A stretch of DNA of 64,000 nt from SKKY01 sp965228015 (GCA_965228015.1 OZ245787.1:930001-994000), one strand, 5' to 3'. Positions 17,910 to 28,002 are shown, counted from the stretch's first letter. Made by a program: numbers and translations. The notes: generated by a model from the letters alone, not told the origin.

Positions 17910-19549
17910 TTATCCTATAAATTCTCTTAATATTGAGATGTCTAGCACTGGATGCTGACTAATATCAATTCTAGCAAAACTTTTCAAAAATGTTAATAGC
18001 CTTTGAGCTTCTTGATAATGACTGCTTTCCTGAGGAATTTCCATTAATAAAGGTTCTGCAAAATTTCTCATGACAGCCAGCTCGTAAACAAGAGCTGAGT
18101 TAAACATTGCATCAGCTTCTTCCTGGAATGGGAAAATATTTTTTCTTCCCCTCGGCGAATTGAATCCCAGCGATTAAAGGTATCAATAGGTTTTATTCCC
18201 CGTGTTCTTTCATCTCTAACCATTCTTCTAAGCTTTCTGATATCGGAAGTTGGTATTCTGTTATGTCTGCCAATGTTAAGCTGTGTCATGGGAGAAATAT
18301 AAATTTTATATTTAGCGGATCTTGGAAGGGAGTAGGTTAATTCTTCATTTATTCCATGTATCCCTTCAACAATAATGGGCTGATCTTTTCCAGGCTTAAT
18401 TATTTTCTTTTCTTCTTTTCTTCTTCCTGTTACAAAATCATAAATCGGAAATTCTGCCTTAAATCCATTAAGAAGATCTTCAATATTTTTATTAAACAAC
18501 TCTAAATCCAAGGCATGTAAATTTTCATAATCATACTCCCCATGTTCATCTCTGAGGGTGTCTTCCCGGTTAATAAAATAATCATCTAAAAATATTTTTA
18601 ATGGTATTTTTCCATTAGTCATTAATTGAATCATCAATCTGCTCATGGTTGTGGTTTTTCCCGCCGAAGATGGACCTGCAATCAAAATCAGCTTTCCTTT
18701 ATCTCCGGATTCACAAATTTCATCTGATATCCTGGCAATTTTTTTCTCGCGGAAAGCCTCGCTAACTTTAATTGTCAGCTCCTAACAGCCCTGCTCTATA
18801 TGATAATTTAGCTCTGCTACCGTGCCAACATCCATAATATCAACATAATTTCCCCACTCATTAAATGTTCTTGCAAGATTATGCCGGGGAGTAAAATTTG
18901 GCATTTTAAAATTATTTATTTTATCTGGAAAAAGAAGAACAAATCCTTCACCATGTATTTCTAAATCAAATTCCTCAACATACCCACAAGATGGAATTAA
19001 TTCACTATAAAAGGTTTCTTTAACTTCGCCTAGCTGATATATAGGAACATAATCTTCATTTTGATAGTCCAGAATCGAATATTTATCATAATATCCTTTA
19101 TCTTTAAAAAATTCTTTCACTTCTTCTTTTGGCAACATTGTTTTGATAATTGGAGAATCTTTACTAATATAATAATTCATTCTTTGTATTATTTCTTTTT
19201 TAAGATATGAATTAGCTCTGGTGTCTTTAATAATTAGATAAATACCACCGGAAAGAGAATGTTCAACAATAACTTCCTTTTCAGGATGAATATCTTTTAC
19301 AGCAGTTAGAAAAATAAAAACAAGGCTTCTTTCAAGAATCCTTTGACCACAGTCGCAGGTTCTCGAAACAAATTTTATTGTCTCATTTTTTTCCAGGGGC
19401 TCTGAAAGATTCCTGATTTTGCTGTCACTTTCATAGGCAACAATATATCGCCCTTCTTCCAAATTTAGTTTTCTTGCCAGCTGATCAACATTTGCATCTG
19501 CAGGAAGATCATATTCATTTTTATATTGTATATTTATTAATTCCTCCAA
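17910..19549 (-). pseudogene. two-domain nucleoside (uridine kinase-like) kinase, broken
   Basis: The whole frame is about 546 codons, the length of the TGS-plus-kinase proteins of thermotogae and clostridia. The N-terminal half (18782-19549, TTG start) resembles the threonyl-tRNA-synthetase-like TGS/SAD region (PADANVDQLARKLNL, RHNLARTFNEWGNYVDIMDVG). It ends at a TAG at 18782-18784; the same frame continues with ELTIKVSEAFREKKIARI and the P-loop GPSSAGKTTT, LDDYFINRE and IVEGIHGI of the uridine kinase family. A second lesion is a lost A near 18138 after RRGEEK; the true C-terminus (EADAMFNSALVYELAVM) is then in another frame. CAG to TAG would explain the stop. The substrate of this kinase class is not certain. 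Confidence 0.85.
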
Positions 19550-19555
19550 AACCCT

Positions 19556-20164
19556 TTATTTATAACCTTTTACCTGATATTCGCTTAGCACTGTTGATAT
19601 TATAAAATCCGCCTCTTCATCTATATAGTCTTGTTTTACCATTCCAAGATCTGCTTTATAATAAATATTGGAGTATGCTGGATTTTCATTATACTCTACC
19701 TTAACTAAAACACATTCTTCAAAAGTACCCGCATCTGTTTCTACCTTTTCCTTTGTAGAGATCACAGTATATTTATTTCCATTGCTTTCCCAGGTTTGAT
19801 TTTCTTCAACCGGAGCTAAAAGAATGGGCTGATCCATATTATTTTCAACAGAAAGGATGTTTTTTTCTTCATAAAACTCACCCTCACTATATACTACTGA
19901 AACCTTTTCATCAGAAACTTCATATATTACGGCCATGGTAGTACCTGGATTTCCATCCATAACTTGAACTCTGTTTGCATCTTTATATAAAACTTTTCTT
20001 TCAAGACTGGCAAATTCATTGCCGTATCCATTATATTTCCAGTAATTTCCTTCCTCAAAAGCAACTAATCTGGCTGGTGATATTTCTTTTTCTCCGCTAT
20101 TTCCGCAAGCTGATATTAAACTTACCATCACTAAGAGAATAAGGACAAATATTTTTTTTTGCAT
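19556..20164 (-). CDS. lipoprotein, unknown function
   Basis: The 202-residue product starts MQKKIFVLILLVMVSLISACG: a lysine-led signal peptide and a lipobox with Cys20, so it should be lipid-anchored on the outer face of the membrane. The mature part is beta-rich with charged patches (YWKYNGYGNEFASLERKVLY, TDAGTFEECVLVKVEYNENPAYSNIYYKADLGMVKQDY). The last segment resembles lipoproteins that read as outward-facing beta barrels with a conserved 'G.GTFE.C..V' pattern and 'Y.A.GVG.V'. Function unknown. It lies 41 bp after the PAS/SpoIIE gene and 6 bp before the kinase, so an operon is likely. Confidence 0.8.
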   Translation of the reverse strand: MQKKIFVLILLVMVSLISACGNSGEKEISPARLVAFEEGNYWKYNGYGNEFASLERKVLYKDANRVQVMDGNPGTTMAVIYEVSDEKVSVVYSEGEFYEEKNILSVENNMDQPILLAPVEENQTWESNGNKYTVISTKEKVETDAGTFEECVLVKVEYNENPAYSNIYYKADLGMVKQDYIDEEADFIISTVLSEYQVKGYK

Positions 20165-20205
20165 AAGAGTAGCCTCCTTTTTTCCACAGGAATTTCTTAC
20201 CCGGA

Positions 20206-21693
20206 TTATCGACTTTCAACACCAACCCACAGGACATCATCGTGAATATTGTCTGGTTTAGCAAAATAATTTTTTATATATTCTTTTTGTTCTTCCATGT
20301 CTTTTTTATAGATTTTCTCTTTAAAAATCTTATCCTGAGTCTGTTTATCAAAACCATCAGTGAAAAGGTATATCCGGTCTCCAGGATGAAAGTCGTGGAC
20401 CATTGTGTCAAAACTTGTATTTGGCATTTTCCCGCCAATTGGGGGACCTTTTAATAAACTTAGGGTTGGACTGCCCTTTCTTTCAATTATATATTCGTTA
20501 ATTCCTGCACTTGTGACAATTATTTTCTTTTCTGCAAAATCTATTTTAAAACAAATTGCTGCAACAAAATCTTCCTCAAAAAGAGGTTGAAATTCATCAT
20601 GGATCATATTTAAGAATTCTTCAGGATCTGTCGTTTTAGTTATCACATCGTTGATTATTACCTTTACAGCAGAATTTAAGAGTGCCGCAGATACTCCGCT
20701 TCCATTAGAGTCTCCCATAAAACCTACCATTTCATTTTCACCTGTCCGGAAAATGTGGAAAAAATCTCCTGAAACAATATGTTTTGGAATATAGACTTTC
20801 GAAAAGAGTATCTTTTCAAGATCCACAGGATTTCTCTCCATACGTACTTTTTGGATTTTTGAGGCTTTATCCATTTCAGCCTTTAATTTACTGGTATCTC
20901 TAAGGGTTATTTGAGTAGCTGTTATTCCAAGAAACTCAATTTTGCTTGCTGTTATATCAACATAAACCTGCTTGCCGTCTTTTTTTGTTAAAATTAATTC
21001 AGTTTCTACTTTTAATACTTTTTCACTATTCAAACTTTTTAAAGTTTTTTCTGCTCTTTGAATATAGTCCTTTTGAACAATATTTCTAAGAGTCAGCTCT
21101 TTTAGTTCATCTTCTTTATAGCCTAACATTTTTATAATTTCTGAGTTAAATATAAGAATTTTTCTATCTTGCACAATTAATATGCCATAAGGAGAAAATT
21201 CAAAAAGACGGCGATATGTTTTTTCTTGCATTTGAAGTTGTTTTTCAATAACTTTTTGATCTGTAATATCACGCATCTTTAATATAATCAGATCTATGTT
21301 TCCTTTATCATCAAAAACCGGCTTGTAATAAAATTCAATAAATTTCCCAAGCTCATTAACAAACATTTCGCAGGAAACTTCCTTTTTACCTTCAATCACC
21401 TGATCCAATTTACAATCCTGGCATTGTTGGTTTCTATTAAACAACTCATAGCATTTTTTTTGACGAACTTCGTCCCTGGATATATTAAAAAGTTTATATC
21501 CGGCATGATTGAAAAAAGCAATCGTACGGTCTGGACGTATAACACCTATAACATCAGGAATACTTTGAAGAATATCTTCCATTAGTAATATATGATCAAC
21601 CAAACCACGTTCCAGAGTATATAATTCACTTTTATTTTTTTCTTTTGCTTCGGCTAATTCTTTAATTCTGGACAGTTGTTTTTCTATTCCCAT
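20206..21693 (-). CDS. PAS-PAS-SpoIIE/PP2C serine phosphatase
   Basis: The 495-residue cytosolic protein has a short N-terminal coiled segment, a PAS domain (about 36-145: VIGVIRPDRTIAFFNHAGYKLFNI with a CQDCKL cysteine pair), a second PAS domain (about 155-270: FSPYGILIVQDRKILIFNSEIIKMLGYKEDEL), and a C-terminal PP2C-like SpoIIE phosphatase (about 300-495: SGDFFHIF, GFMGDSNGSGVSAALLNSAV, FTDGFDKQ). Proteins of this type usually dephosphorylate an anti-sigma antagonist in a partner-switching pathway in reply to a signal sensed by PAS. No anti-sigma partner is nearby. The ATG has GAGGAG seven bases upstream. This is not the sporulation SpoIIE, because the membrane domain is absent. Confidence 0.88.
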   Translation of the reverse strand: MGIEKQLSRIKELAEAKEKNKSELYTLERGLVDHILLMEDILQSIPDVIGVIRPDRTIAFFNHAGYKLFNISRDEVRQKKCYELFNRNQQCQDCKLDQVIEGKKEVSCEMFVNELGKFIEFYYKPVFDDKGNIDLIILKMRDITDQKVIEKQLQMQEKTYRRLFEFSPYGILIVQDRKILIFNSEIIKMLGYKEDELKELTLRNIVQKDYIQRAEKTLKSLNSEKVLKVETELILTKKDGKQVYVDITASKIEFLGITATQITLRDTSKLKAEMDKASKIQKVRMERNPVDLEKILFSKVYIPKHIVSGDFFHIFRTGENEMVGFMGDSNGSGVSAALLNSAVKVIINDVITKTTDPEEFLNMIHDEFQPLFEEDFVAAICFKIDFAEKKIIVTSAGINEYIIERKGSPTLSLLKGPPIGGKMPNTSFDTMVHDFHPGDRIYLFTDGFDKQTQDKIFKEKIYKKDMEEQKEYIKNYFAKPDNIHDDVLWVGVESR

Positions 21694-21761
21694 TTTACGA
21701 CTCCTCGTATACTATGTTTAAACCTTGTTTTTTACCAGTCTAACAATATTTTTTTATTGTT

Positions 21762-21997
21762 AAAAGAGATGTCCTAAGGCTAAAATTTAATCAAGAATAA
21801 TTAGCGAAGAATAATTCTTTCACTCCTTGCAAAGCTTAATCGCTATTGCCAAAAAAGCGTGCTTCCTGACGTTGTCGCCATATTCTGCTAACTCAGATGC
21901 TGCATCTCTTTGATTGGCCAACAGCAAGGTATTTTTCAAAGATGAATGCTAATAATGGGAGGTTGCGGTTAACGGCATCGATTAGGGTATCTCTTTT
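21762..21997 (+). ncRNA. candidate IS110 bridge RNA region
   Basis: The 236-nt stretch contains no gene and lies directly upstream of an IS110-family transposase. Its ends, AAAAGAGATGTCCTAA (21762-21777) and TTAGGGTATCTCTTTT (21982-21997), pair over all 16 positions with two adjacent G-U pairs. IS110-group elements are known to encode, in a long left non-coding region, a structured bridge RNA that pairs with target and donor DNA. Position, length and closing stem fit that role. The two inner loops and their guide sequences cannot be assigned by eye. Confidence 0.55.
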
Positions 21998-22054
21998 ACT
22001 AATTGTTCAAACTAATCTTACATGAAAGGTGGTGATCTCACGAAAGACAAGTTT

Positions 22055-23316
22055 ATGTCTACTTTATTTATTGGTATTGATGTAAGTTCTAAGACTAATG
22101 TCTTATGTGCCCTCGATTTCCGAGGCAATAAACTTCTTAATGTTAAGGCACTGAACAATCAACCAGGTGCTGAAGCTATTTTAGATAGCATTCTTTCCTG
22201 TTTAGATACTAATTGCCTTAAAAATGTTGTTGTTGCTTTGGAGTCTATTTCTTTTTATAGCACTCATATTACTAACTTTCTGTCTTCTAATGAACCACTT
22301 TTATTTTACAATCCCATGGTTTATTGTCTAAATCCTAAGTCTGTTGCTAATTATCGCAAATCTTTTGTAGATATAGATAAAACAGATCCACTGGATGCCT
22401 ATGTCATCGCTGACTTTGCAAGAGTTGGGAGAATTACATCACAACCTTGGCGAGGAGCCCAATTCCTTGCCTTGCAAAGACTTTCCAGACACAGGCTCCA
22501 TTTGGTGGAATCCATGACCAGAGAAAAAACTTATATGGTCTCAAGTATCTATTTGAAATTCAGTGAATTGGCTGTATTAGACAAGCAGGACAGGCCTTTT
22601 TCAAATACCTATGGTTCAACATCTGCAGCCGTTTTAACAGAGTTCCTTTTTTTAGATGATATTAGTTACGGACCTGTTGAAGATCTCGTTGCTTTTGTCG
22701 CTAAAAAAGTAAAAATCGTTTTACCGATCCCTTGCAAACTGCCAAAATACCGCAAAAGGCTGCCAGAGATTCTTACAAACTAGATAAAGTCTTATACAAA
22801 CCTCTAAATTCTTCCATTTCTTCTTCCTTTAACGTGATTAAAGCCTTTAAAGAAGAAATTAAGGCCATCGATAAAGCTATAGAAAAAACCATTAAAGGAC
22901 TTAATACAACAGAGTACCACTCTCTTATTTCCATTCCTGGAATTGGCCCGGTGCTTGCCAGTGGCATTTTAGCCGAAATTGGATCCATGACTTCTTTTGA
23001 TTCTCATGATAGTCTGGTAAAGTATGCCGGATTAACCTGGAGAGTAAATCAGTCTGGAAACTATACATCGGAAAATACACGGATGACAAAAACAGGAAAT
23101 AAATATCTTAGGTATTATTTAATTGAAGCAGCTAATAGTGTTAAAAATAATATTCCGGAATATAGAGAATTTTATAACAAGAAAGTTAGTGAAGTATCAA
23201 AACATTCCCATAAAAGAGCACTCGCACTGACATCTCGTAAATTAGTACGTCTGATTTTTGGATTGCTGACCAAAAACCAACTTTACTCCAGCAATAAAGT
23301 TGGAGACATTAAATAG
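22055..23316 (+). pseudogene. IS110-family DEDD transposase, one-base frameshift
   Basis: The N-terminal RuvC-like domain shows the acidic residues in GIDVSSKTN, VALESISFYS and DIDKTDPLDAYVIADFAR. The C-terminal Transposase_20 domain shows SIPGIGPVLASGILAEIG and NQSGNYTSENTRMTKTGNKYLR, with the candidate catalytic serine in QSG. The two halves are in different frames: adding one A to the A6 tract near 22704 restores SKNRFTDPLQTAKIPQKAA, the usual linker of the family. The start is set at the ATG 22055 because family members begin close to the GIDVS motif; the in-frame ATG at 22022 lacks a ribosome site. Confidence 0.88.
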
Positions 23317-23487
23317 CATATACTTTCTATCAGACCTATTTTTTATTAAAAACTATAGAATGTGTTTGCTATGTCTTTTTTTAAAGCTTACGCAAATTAT
23401 TATCTGAAAATAAATCTTTACATATTACCAGATTGCTTTTAAAAAAATAATTGCATTTGTGACTATTATACTATACATTTGTCATTC

Positions 23488-23516
23488 TTGACCAACGGTT
23501 TTTATGATGTTATCAT
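23488..23516 (+). promoter_or_regulatory. tRNA-Pro promoter
   Basis: TTGACC at 23488-23493 and TATCAT at 23511-23516 are spaced by 17 bp. The -10 box ends 18 bp before the tRNA, as expected for a short 5' leader. Confidence 0.75.
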
Positions 23517-23534
23517 AATTATTAGATTTTATTT

Positions 23535-23611
23535 CGGGGCGTGGCTCAGCTTGGTAGAGCACTACCTTGGGGTGGTAGAGGTCGCAAGTTCAAATCTTGT
23601 CGCTCCGACCA
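23535..23611 (+). tRNA. tRNA-Pro (anticodon GGG)
   Basis: The 77-nt cloverleaf has acceptor arms CGGGGCG/CGCTCCG with one G-U pair, a D arm GCTCAGCTTGGTAGAGC, an anticodon stem CTACC/GGTAG with loop TTGGGGT and anticodon GGG, a TPsiC loop with GTTCAAATC, and an encoded CCA end. It has its own promoter and terminator. Confidence 0.95.
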
Positions 23612-23645
23612 AAAAAGAGAGGGTAATTACTCTCTCTTTTTTATA
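23612..23645 (+). terminator. tRNA-Pro terminator
   Basis: AAAAAAGAGAG and CTCTCTTTTTT form a hairpin with a short loop followed by more T. It starts directly behind the CCA of the tRNA. Confidence 0.85.
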
Positions 23646-23653
23646 TTTTTCTT

Positions 23654-23932
23654 TTATAGTTTTTTACCGCAATATGGACAATACTTATAATTTCCGTCAA
23701 TAATATTTCCACAATCAGAGCAAGTATTATCTCTTACATTCATTTCTTCAAGATCAAAGAAATTAATTTCCTTTTCATTCCTTAAAGACTCTTCCGCATA
23801 CTCCTTGTCGATCAGATAAATCTTTTGAGAATCAGAGAACTTTAAATAATATTTTTTACTAAATCTAATCAACGGAATAAAGAAAAATTCAAAAACATTA
23901 TTATTTCTGTATAAATCTCCCCTGATACCCAT
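23654..23932 (-). CDS. small zinc-ribbon protein, unknown
   Basis: The 92-residue frame has a C-terminal zinc ribbon with two cysteine pairs (CSDCGN and CPYCGKK) spaced 16 residues apart. The N-terminal two thirds is basic and aromatic (FEFFFIPLIRFSKKYYLKFSDSQKIYLIDKEY) without a clear membrane helix. Such zinc-ribbon proteins are often accessory or regulatory; no function can be given. The 94 bp between it and lysC hold no gene. Confidence 0.55.
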   Translation of the reverse strand: MGIRGDLYRNNNVFEFFFIPLIRFSKKYYLKFSDSQKIYLIDKEYAEESLRNEKEINFFDLEEMNVRDNTCSDCGNIIDGNYKYCPYCGKKL

Positions 23933-24026
23933 AGGATAACAGGATAATTATTCACCTAAACGTCTTTTATTTTCTTATCTTCCGGATATATACCAAAAAT
24001 ACCAATGAAAAACATATCTGCTATCC

Positions 24027-25253
24027 TTACTTATTATTTATATTAACCAAATCAAATACTTCACGAAGCATTTGAAGGGCTTTAATAGCATTTGCTCTCT
24101 TTACTATACAAGACACTTTAATTTCTGAAGTGCTTATCATATCAATGTTAATTTTATTCTCTGCAAGAACATGGAACATTTTTGCTGCAACCCCTGGAGA
24201 GCTTATCATTCCTGCCCCAATTATTGAAACTTTTGCCACATCATTATCTGCCTCAATCGTAGCATCATCAAATTCTTTAGATACAGACTTTATAGTACGA
24301 ACAGCCTTGTCCATTTCTTCTTCTGGTACTGTTATTGAAATATCATTTATTTTGTCTCTCATTGAGCTTTGTACTATCATATCAACATTTATATTTTCTT
24401 TAGCTAATTTAGTAAATATTATACTTGCTATTCCTGGTTGATCAGGAACATCAAAAATACTAATTTTTGCAACATTTAAATCATGGGCAACACCTGTCAC
24501 CACTACATCTTTTTCTAAAGAATCTTTACTCACTACTATTGTACCCTCCTTATTTGCATAACTTGATCTAACACACATTGGAACATTATATAACTTTGCA
24601 AGTTCAACAGAACGCACATGAAGAACACGAGCTCCCAAACTTGCAAGCTCCAACATTTCATCGTAAGAAATTTGGTCCAGCTTTTGAGCATCACTGACTA
24701 CCCTTGGATCAGCTGTAAAAACTCCAGTTACATCGGTATATATTTCACACATATCAGCCTTTAAAGCAGCAGCAAGGGCTACAGCTGTTGTATCAGAGCC
24801 ACCTCTGCCTAAAGTAGTTATTTCATCTTCCTCTGTCTTACCCTGAAAACCAGCAACAATTACTATTTTATTTTAATCCAATTCTTTTTGAATCCTTTGA
24901 GTATTTACTTTTTTTATTCTGGCTTTTGAATGAACATTTGTAGTTAAAATCCCTACCTGGAGACCTGTTAAAGATACTGCTGATTTTCCAGCAGAGTCCA
25001 GTGCTATTGACAACAAAGCAATAGAAGCCTGCTCTCCTGTAGCCAAAAGCATATCTATTTCCCTTGGAGAAGATTTTTCATTAAGTTGTTTAGCTAAAGT
25101 AATAAGATCATCTGTCGAATCACCCATTGCAGATACAACCACAACAACCTGATTTCCTTCATCATGATATTTACTAATATTTTCTGTAACTCTTTTAATA
25201 CATACTGCATCAGCAACTGAGCTGCCACCATACTTCTGCACGATTGATGCCAT
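24027..25253 (-). pseudogene. lysC: aspartate kinase with an in-frame TAA stop
   Basis: The frame starts MASIVQKYGGSSVADA (ATG 25253), the kinase start with KYGGSS. It is interrupted by TAA at 24873-24875 after RIQKELD. The same frame goes on with NKIVIVAGFQGKTEEDEITTLGRGGSDTTAVALAAAL and, from 24752, MCEIYTDVTGVFTADPRVV and two ACT domains (about 24030-24440) that bind lysine or threonine for feedback control. Including the stop the length is about 408 codons, as in normal LysC. A lysine codon AAA changed to TAA would explain it. Aspartate kinase opens the pathway to lysine, diaminopimelate, threonine and methionine, so loss would matter for the wall unless a paralogue exists. Confidence 0.9.
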
Positions 25254-25275
25254 CTACTGCTTCCCTCCAAGTAAT

Positions 25276-26179
25276 TTATTTAAATATAACACCATTTTGA
25301 ATTGGTTTAAGCTGATATATTTTAGAAACAATATTATTCTTTTCTAAAATTTTCGTTAATTTATTTACATCAAATATTGCATCTTTTTTATGATAAATAA
25401 TTATTGATGGTCCCGCACCACTTAAAGTTGTTCCAAGAACCTCCATATTTCCTGCTTCCTCTATAACCTGTAAAAAACCGGGAATCAACTTTGCCCTGTA
25501 ATTTTGATGAAGTTTATCCCCAAAGGCAGACTTCATCATATTATAATCCTCAGTAATTAAAGAACTTATCAGCAAAGATGCTCTGCTTATATTATAAACT
25601 GCATCTTCCATAGAAACTGACTTTGGAAGAACTCCCCGGGAATCTTTTGTTGGCAAGTGAAACTCAGGTACAATTACTGTTGATGATATTTCTTCAGGAA
25701 CATTAATTTTCTTGCTTATTATATCATCATTTTCTTTAAAAGAAACAACAAATCCACCTAAAAGAGCTGGAGCAACATTATCAGGATGTCCTTCAATTTC
25801 TACGGCAATTTTCAGCATTTCATCAAGAGATAATATATTTCACATAACTTCATCAGCAAGTACAATACCCCCGGCCATAGCAGCTGAACTGCTTCCAAGA
25901 CCTCTGGAAAGAGGAATCCGGTTAATTTGTTTTATTTTAATTCCAAGGGGACTTTTTTACAAAATCAAAAGTTTTTTTATAGGAAAAGTATACTAAATTT
26001 TCTTTACCGCTACTTAGACTTTCTTGCCCCTCTCCAAGTATTTCTACTTCAAAGTCACCAGGGTCTCCAACTAATTCATATTCAATTTCATTATACAAAT
26101 CTAAGGCCAGACCCAGGCAGTCAAATCCTGGGCCAATATTTGCACTGGTTGCCGGAACCATTATTGTTCTATTCTTCAT
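25276..26179 (-). pseudogene. thrB: homoserine kinase with a frameshift and an in-frame stop
   Basis: The GHMP kinase start MVPATSANIGPGFDCLGLALDLYNEIEY is in frame from 26179. Near 25955 an A-tract is one short, so the frame ends at KKSPWN; with one A added the sequence continues SPLGIKIKQINRIPLSRGLGSSSAAMAGGIVLADEVM, containing the GLGSSSA ATP loop. A TGA at 25840-25842 then interrupts before NILSLDEMLKIAVEIEGHPDNVAPAL. The C-terminal part is open to 25276. ThrB phosphorylates homoserine on the way to threonine. Both lesions are independent. The start overlaps the end of hom by 11 bp. Confidence 0.9.
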
Positions 26180-27464
26180 CTGCGTAAACCCTTATCATGC
26201 TGGAAACCTCTTTTAAAATTGATGAACCTTTTATTTCTTCCATTGCATCAAATATATCCTTTTCCACAACAGAATCAGTTATTATTACTAACTCAGCTTG
26301 TTTGTGAAGGGCTTTCTTTTGAATAACTGCCGCAATACTAACATCATGATTACCAAAAATCCCTGCTATTTCCGCAAGAACCCCTGGTTTATTTTCAACA
26401 ACAAGTCGAATAAAATATTTTGATATAATTTCATCTTTTGAAACTACCTTTTCATCAAGATAACATGTGCAGCTTATCCGGCCGCTGCAGCCATGAACAA
26501 TATTTCTGACTACATCTATTACATCCCCTGCAACAGCACTGGCTGTAGGAAGCTGGCCTGCTCCATAACCAAAGAACATGGCTTCTCCAATTGGATTTCC
26601 TTTAATAAAAATAGCATTAAAAGAATCATCAACGGATGCAAGGGGGTGTTTCTTTGGTATTAACATTGGCTGAACCCTTACTTCGATTCCTAAATTTCTT
26701 TTTCTGGTTAATCCTATAAGTTTTATAATATAATCAAATTCATCTGCACATTCTATATCAGAAGGGGTAATATCTGTAATACCTTCAACCTGAACATCAT
26801 CAAGATTAACCTTAGTATGAAAAGCTAAAGATGCCAGTATTGCCATTTTTCTGGCAGCATCCAAACCACCAATGTCAGAAGTCGGATCTGCCTCTGCATA
26901 ACCAAGGTCTTGAGCAGTCTTTAATGCTTCATAAAAGGTTTGGCTTTCCTGGGTCATCTTAGTGAGAATATAGTTTGTAGTTCCATTTACAATTCCAAGT
27001 ATTTCCTGAATATTATTCCCTGCAAGACACTGTTTCAAAGGACGGATAATTGGAATCCCTCCCCCAACTGCTGCCTCAAAGGCAAAATCGAGCTTATTTT
27101 TCTCAGCAATTTCAAATAACTCGCTACCATATGCTGCAACTAAGTCTTTATTTGCAGTTATAACATGTTTTCCTTTTTCTAAAGCTTCTGTAATAAATTT
27201 CCTTGAGATTGTTGTTCCTCCAATAAGCTCAACAATTATCTGAATTTCATCATCATTTATTATTGATTCCCAATCATCAGTTAATAAACTTTTATCAATA
27301 TATTCCGGCCAATCTATGTTTATATCCTTTTCCAAAATTTTTACTAATTTAACATTTGCCCCGGTTTTGTTTAGTATTCCTTCCCTTTGTTCCTGAATCA
27401 CTCTGTAAAAGCCTTTACCAATTGTGCTTAATCCAAGTAAGGCAATTTTTACTTTCTTTGTCAT
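26169..27464 (-). CDS. hom: homoserine dehydrogenase
   Basis: The 431-residue protein reduces aspartate semialdehyde to homoserine. It has an N-terminal Rossmann domain (LLGLSTIGKGFYRVI; VITANKDLVAAYG), the catalytic region with NGTTNYILTKM and GYAEADPTSDIGGLDAARKMAILASLAF, and a C-terminal ACT domain (IRLVVENKPGVLAEIAGIFG) for threonine feedback. Length and motifs are normal and no lesion is present, whereas both flanking pathway genes, thrB and lysC, are broken. The ATG is preceded by GAGGAATT. It is 9 bp downstream of the ACT regulator gene. Confidence 0.96.
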   Translation of the reverse strand: MTKKVKIALLGLSTIGKGFYRVIQEQREGILNKTGANVKLVKILEKDINIDWPEYIDKSLLTDDWESIINDDEIQIIVELIGGTTISRKFITEALEKGKHVITANKDLVAAYGSELFEIAEKNKLDFAFEAAVGGGIPIIRPLKQCLAGNNIQEILGIVNGTTNYILTKMTQESQTFYEALKTAQDLGYAEADPTSDIGGLDAARKMAILASLAFHTKVNLDDVQVEGITDITPSDIECADEFDYIIKLIGLTRKRNLGIEVRVQPMLIPKKHPLASVDDSFNAIFIKGNPIGEAMFFGYGAGQLPTASAVAGDVIDVVRNIVHGCSGRISCTCYLDEKVVSKDEIISKYFIRLVVENKPGVLAEIAGIFGNHDVSIAAVIQKKALHKQAELVIITDSVVEKDIFDAMEEIKGSSILKEVSSMIRVYADEE

Positions 27465-27473
27465 AATTCCTCC

Positions 27474-27920
27474 TCAACTTTGTCCTAAAATTTCTACTTT
27501 TTTTATTCCTGGAATTGCCCGCAATCTCTCAAGAATTTCCTCAGCATCAATATCCATTGGCTGAGTCTCAATAGCAATACTTACACGAGCTACTCCCTGA
27601 AGAGGAATTCCCTGATTTATGGTCAGTACATTTCCTTTCGCAATAGCTATAGAATTTAATACATTCGATAATATTCCTGACTTATCCCACATACTAATTG
27701 CAATTGTAATAATTTTACCCTTACTCGCTTCATAAAAAGGAAAGACCCCATCTCTGTACTTATAAAAAGCACTTCGGCTAAGACCCACTTTTTCTACTGC
27801 TTCGTTTATTGTATTAACTTCATTTCTGGCTAATAGCTCTTTTATTTCAGCAGTTTTTAATATTGCATCAGGTAAAATATCTTTATTTACTATAAAAAAT
27901 TTCTTTTCTTCCTTTTTCAT
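27474..27920 (-). CDS. ACT-domain protein of the UPF0735/PheB family
   Basis: The ATG at 27920 gives about 148 residues, the family length (MKKEEKKFFIVNKDILPDAILKTAEIKELL); an upstream in-frame ATG at 27974 would add an unrelated tail. An N-terminal helix-turn-helix-like part (TINEAVEKVGLSRSAFYKYRDGVFPF) is followed by an ACT domain (KIITIAISMWDKSGILSNVLNSIAIAKGNVLTINQGIP). Members of this family precede hom-thrB in many clostridia and are thought to sense an amino acid and act as regulators; this has not been shown here. It is the first gene of the hom operon. Confidence 0.88.
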   Translation of the reverse strand: MKKEEKKFFIVNKDILPDAILKTAEIKELLARNEVNTINEAVEKVGLSRSAFYKYRDGVFPFYEASKGKIITIAISMWDKSGILSNVLNSIAIAKGNVLTINQGIPLQGVARVSIAIETQPMDIDAEEILERLRAIPGIKKVEILGQS

Positions 27921-28002
27921 ACAGCCAACTTTCTGTCCTTGTAAGAAGGATATTATTCCTTGTATGAAGAACATTATATCATTTATCTCCGCTTTTGCAA
28001 GA

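Larger units (their letters stand above)
21740..23400 (+). mobile_element. IS110-family insertion sequence, ends not fixed
   Basis: The element consists of a 260-300 bp left non-coding region and one transposase gene with a RuvC-like DEDD domain and a Transposase_20 C-terminus. IS110 elements have no usual inverted repeats or target duplication, so the ends given are rough. They could be fixed only by comparison with an empty site. Confidence 0.7.

Noticed and set aside
18782..18784. TAG as pyrrolysine or selenocysteine-like recoding
   Set aside because: Only single TAG codons occur in genes not known for it, and they come with frameshifts nearby.
20206..21693. Sporulation phosphatase SpoIIE as a sign of spore formation
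   Set aside because: The N-terminal membrane domain is absent and two PAS domains are present, so it is a general partner-switch phosphatase.
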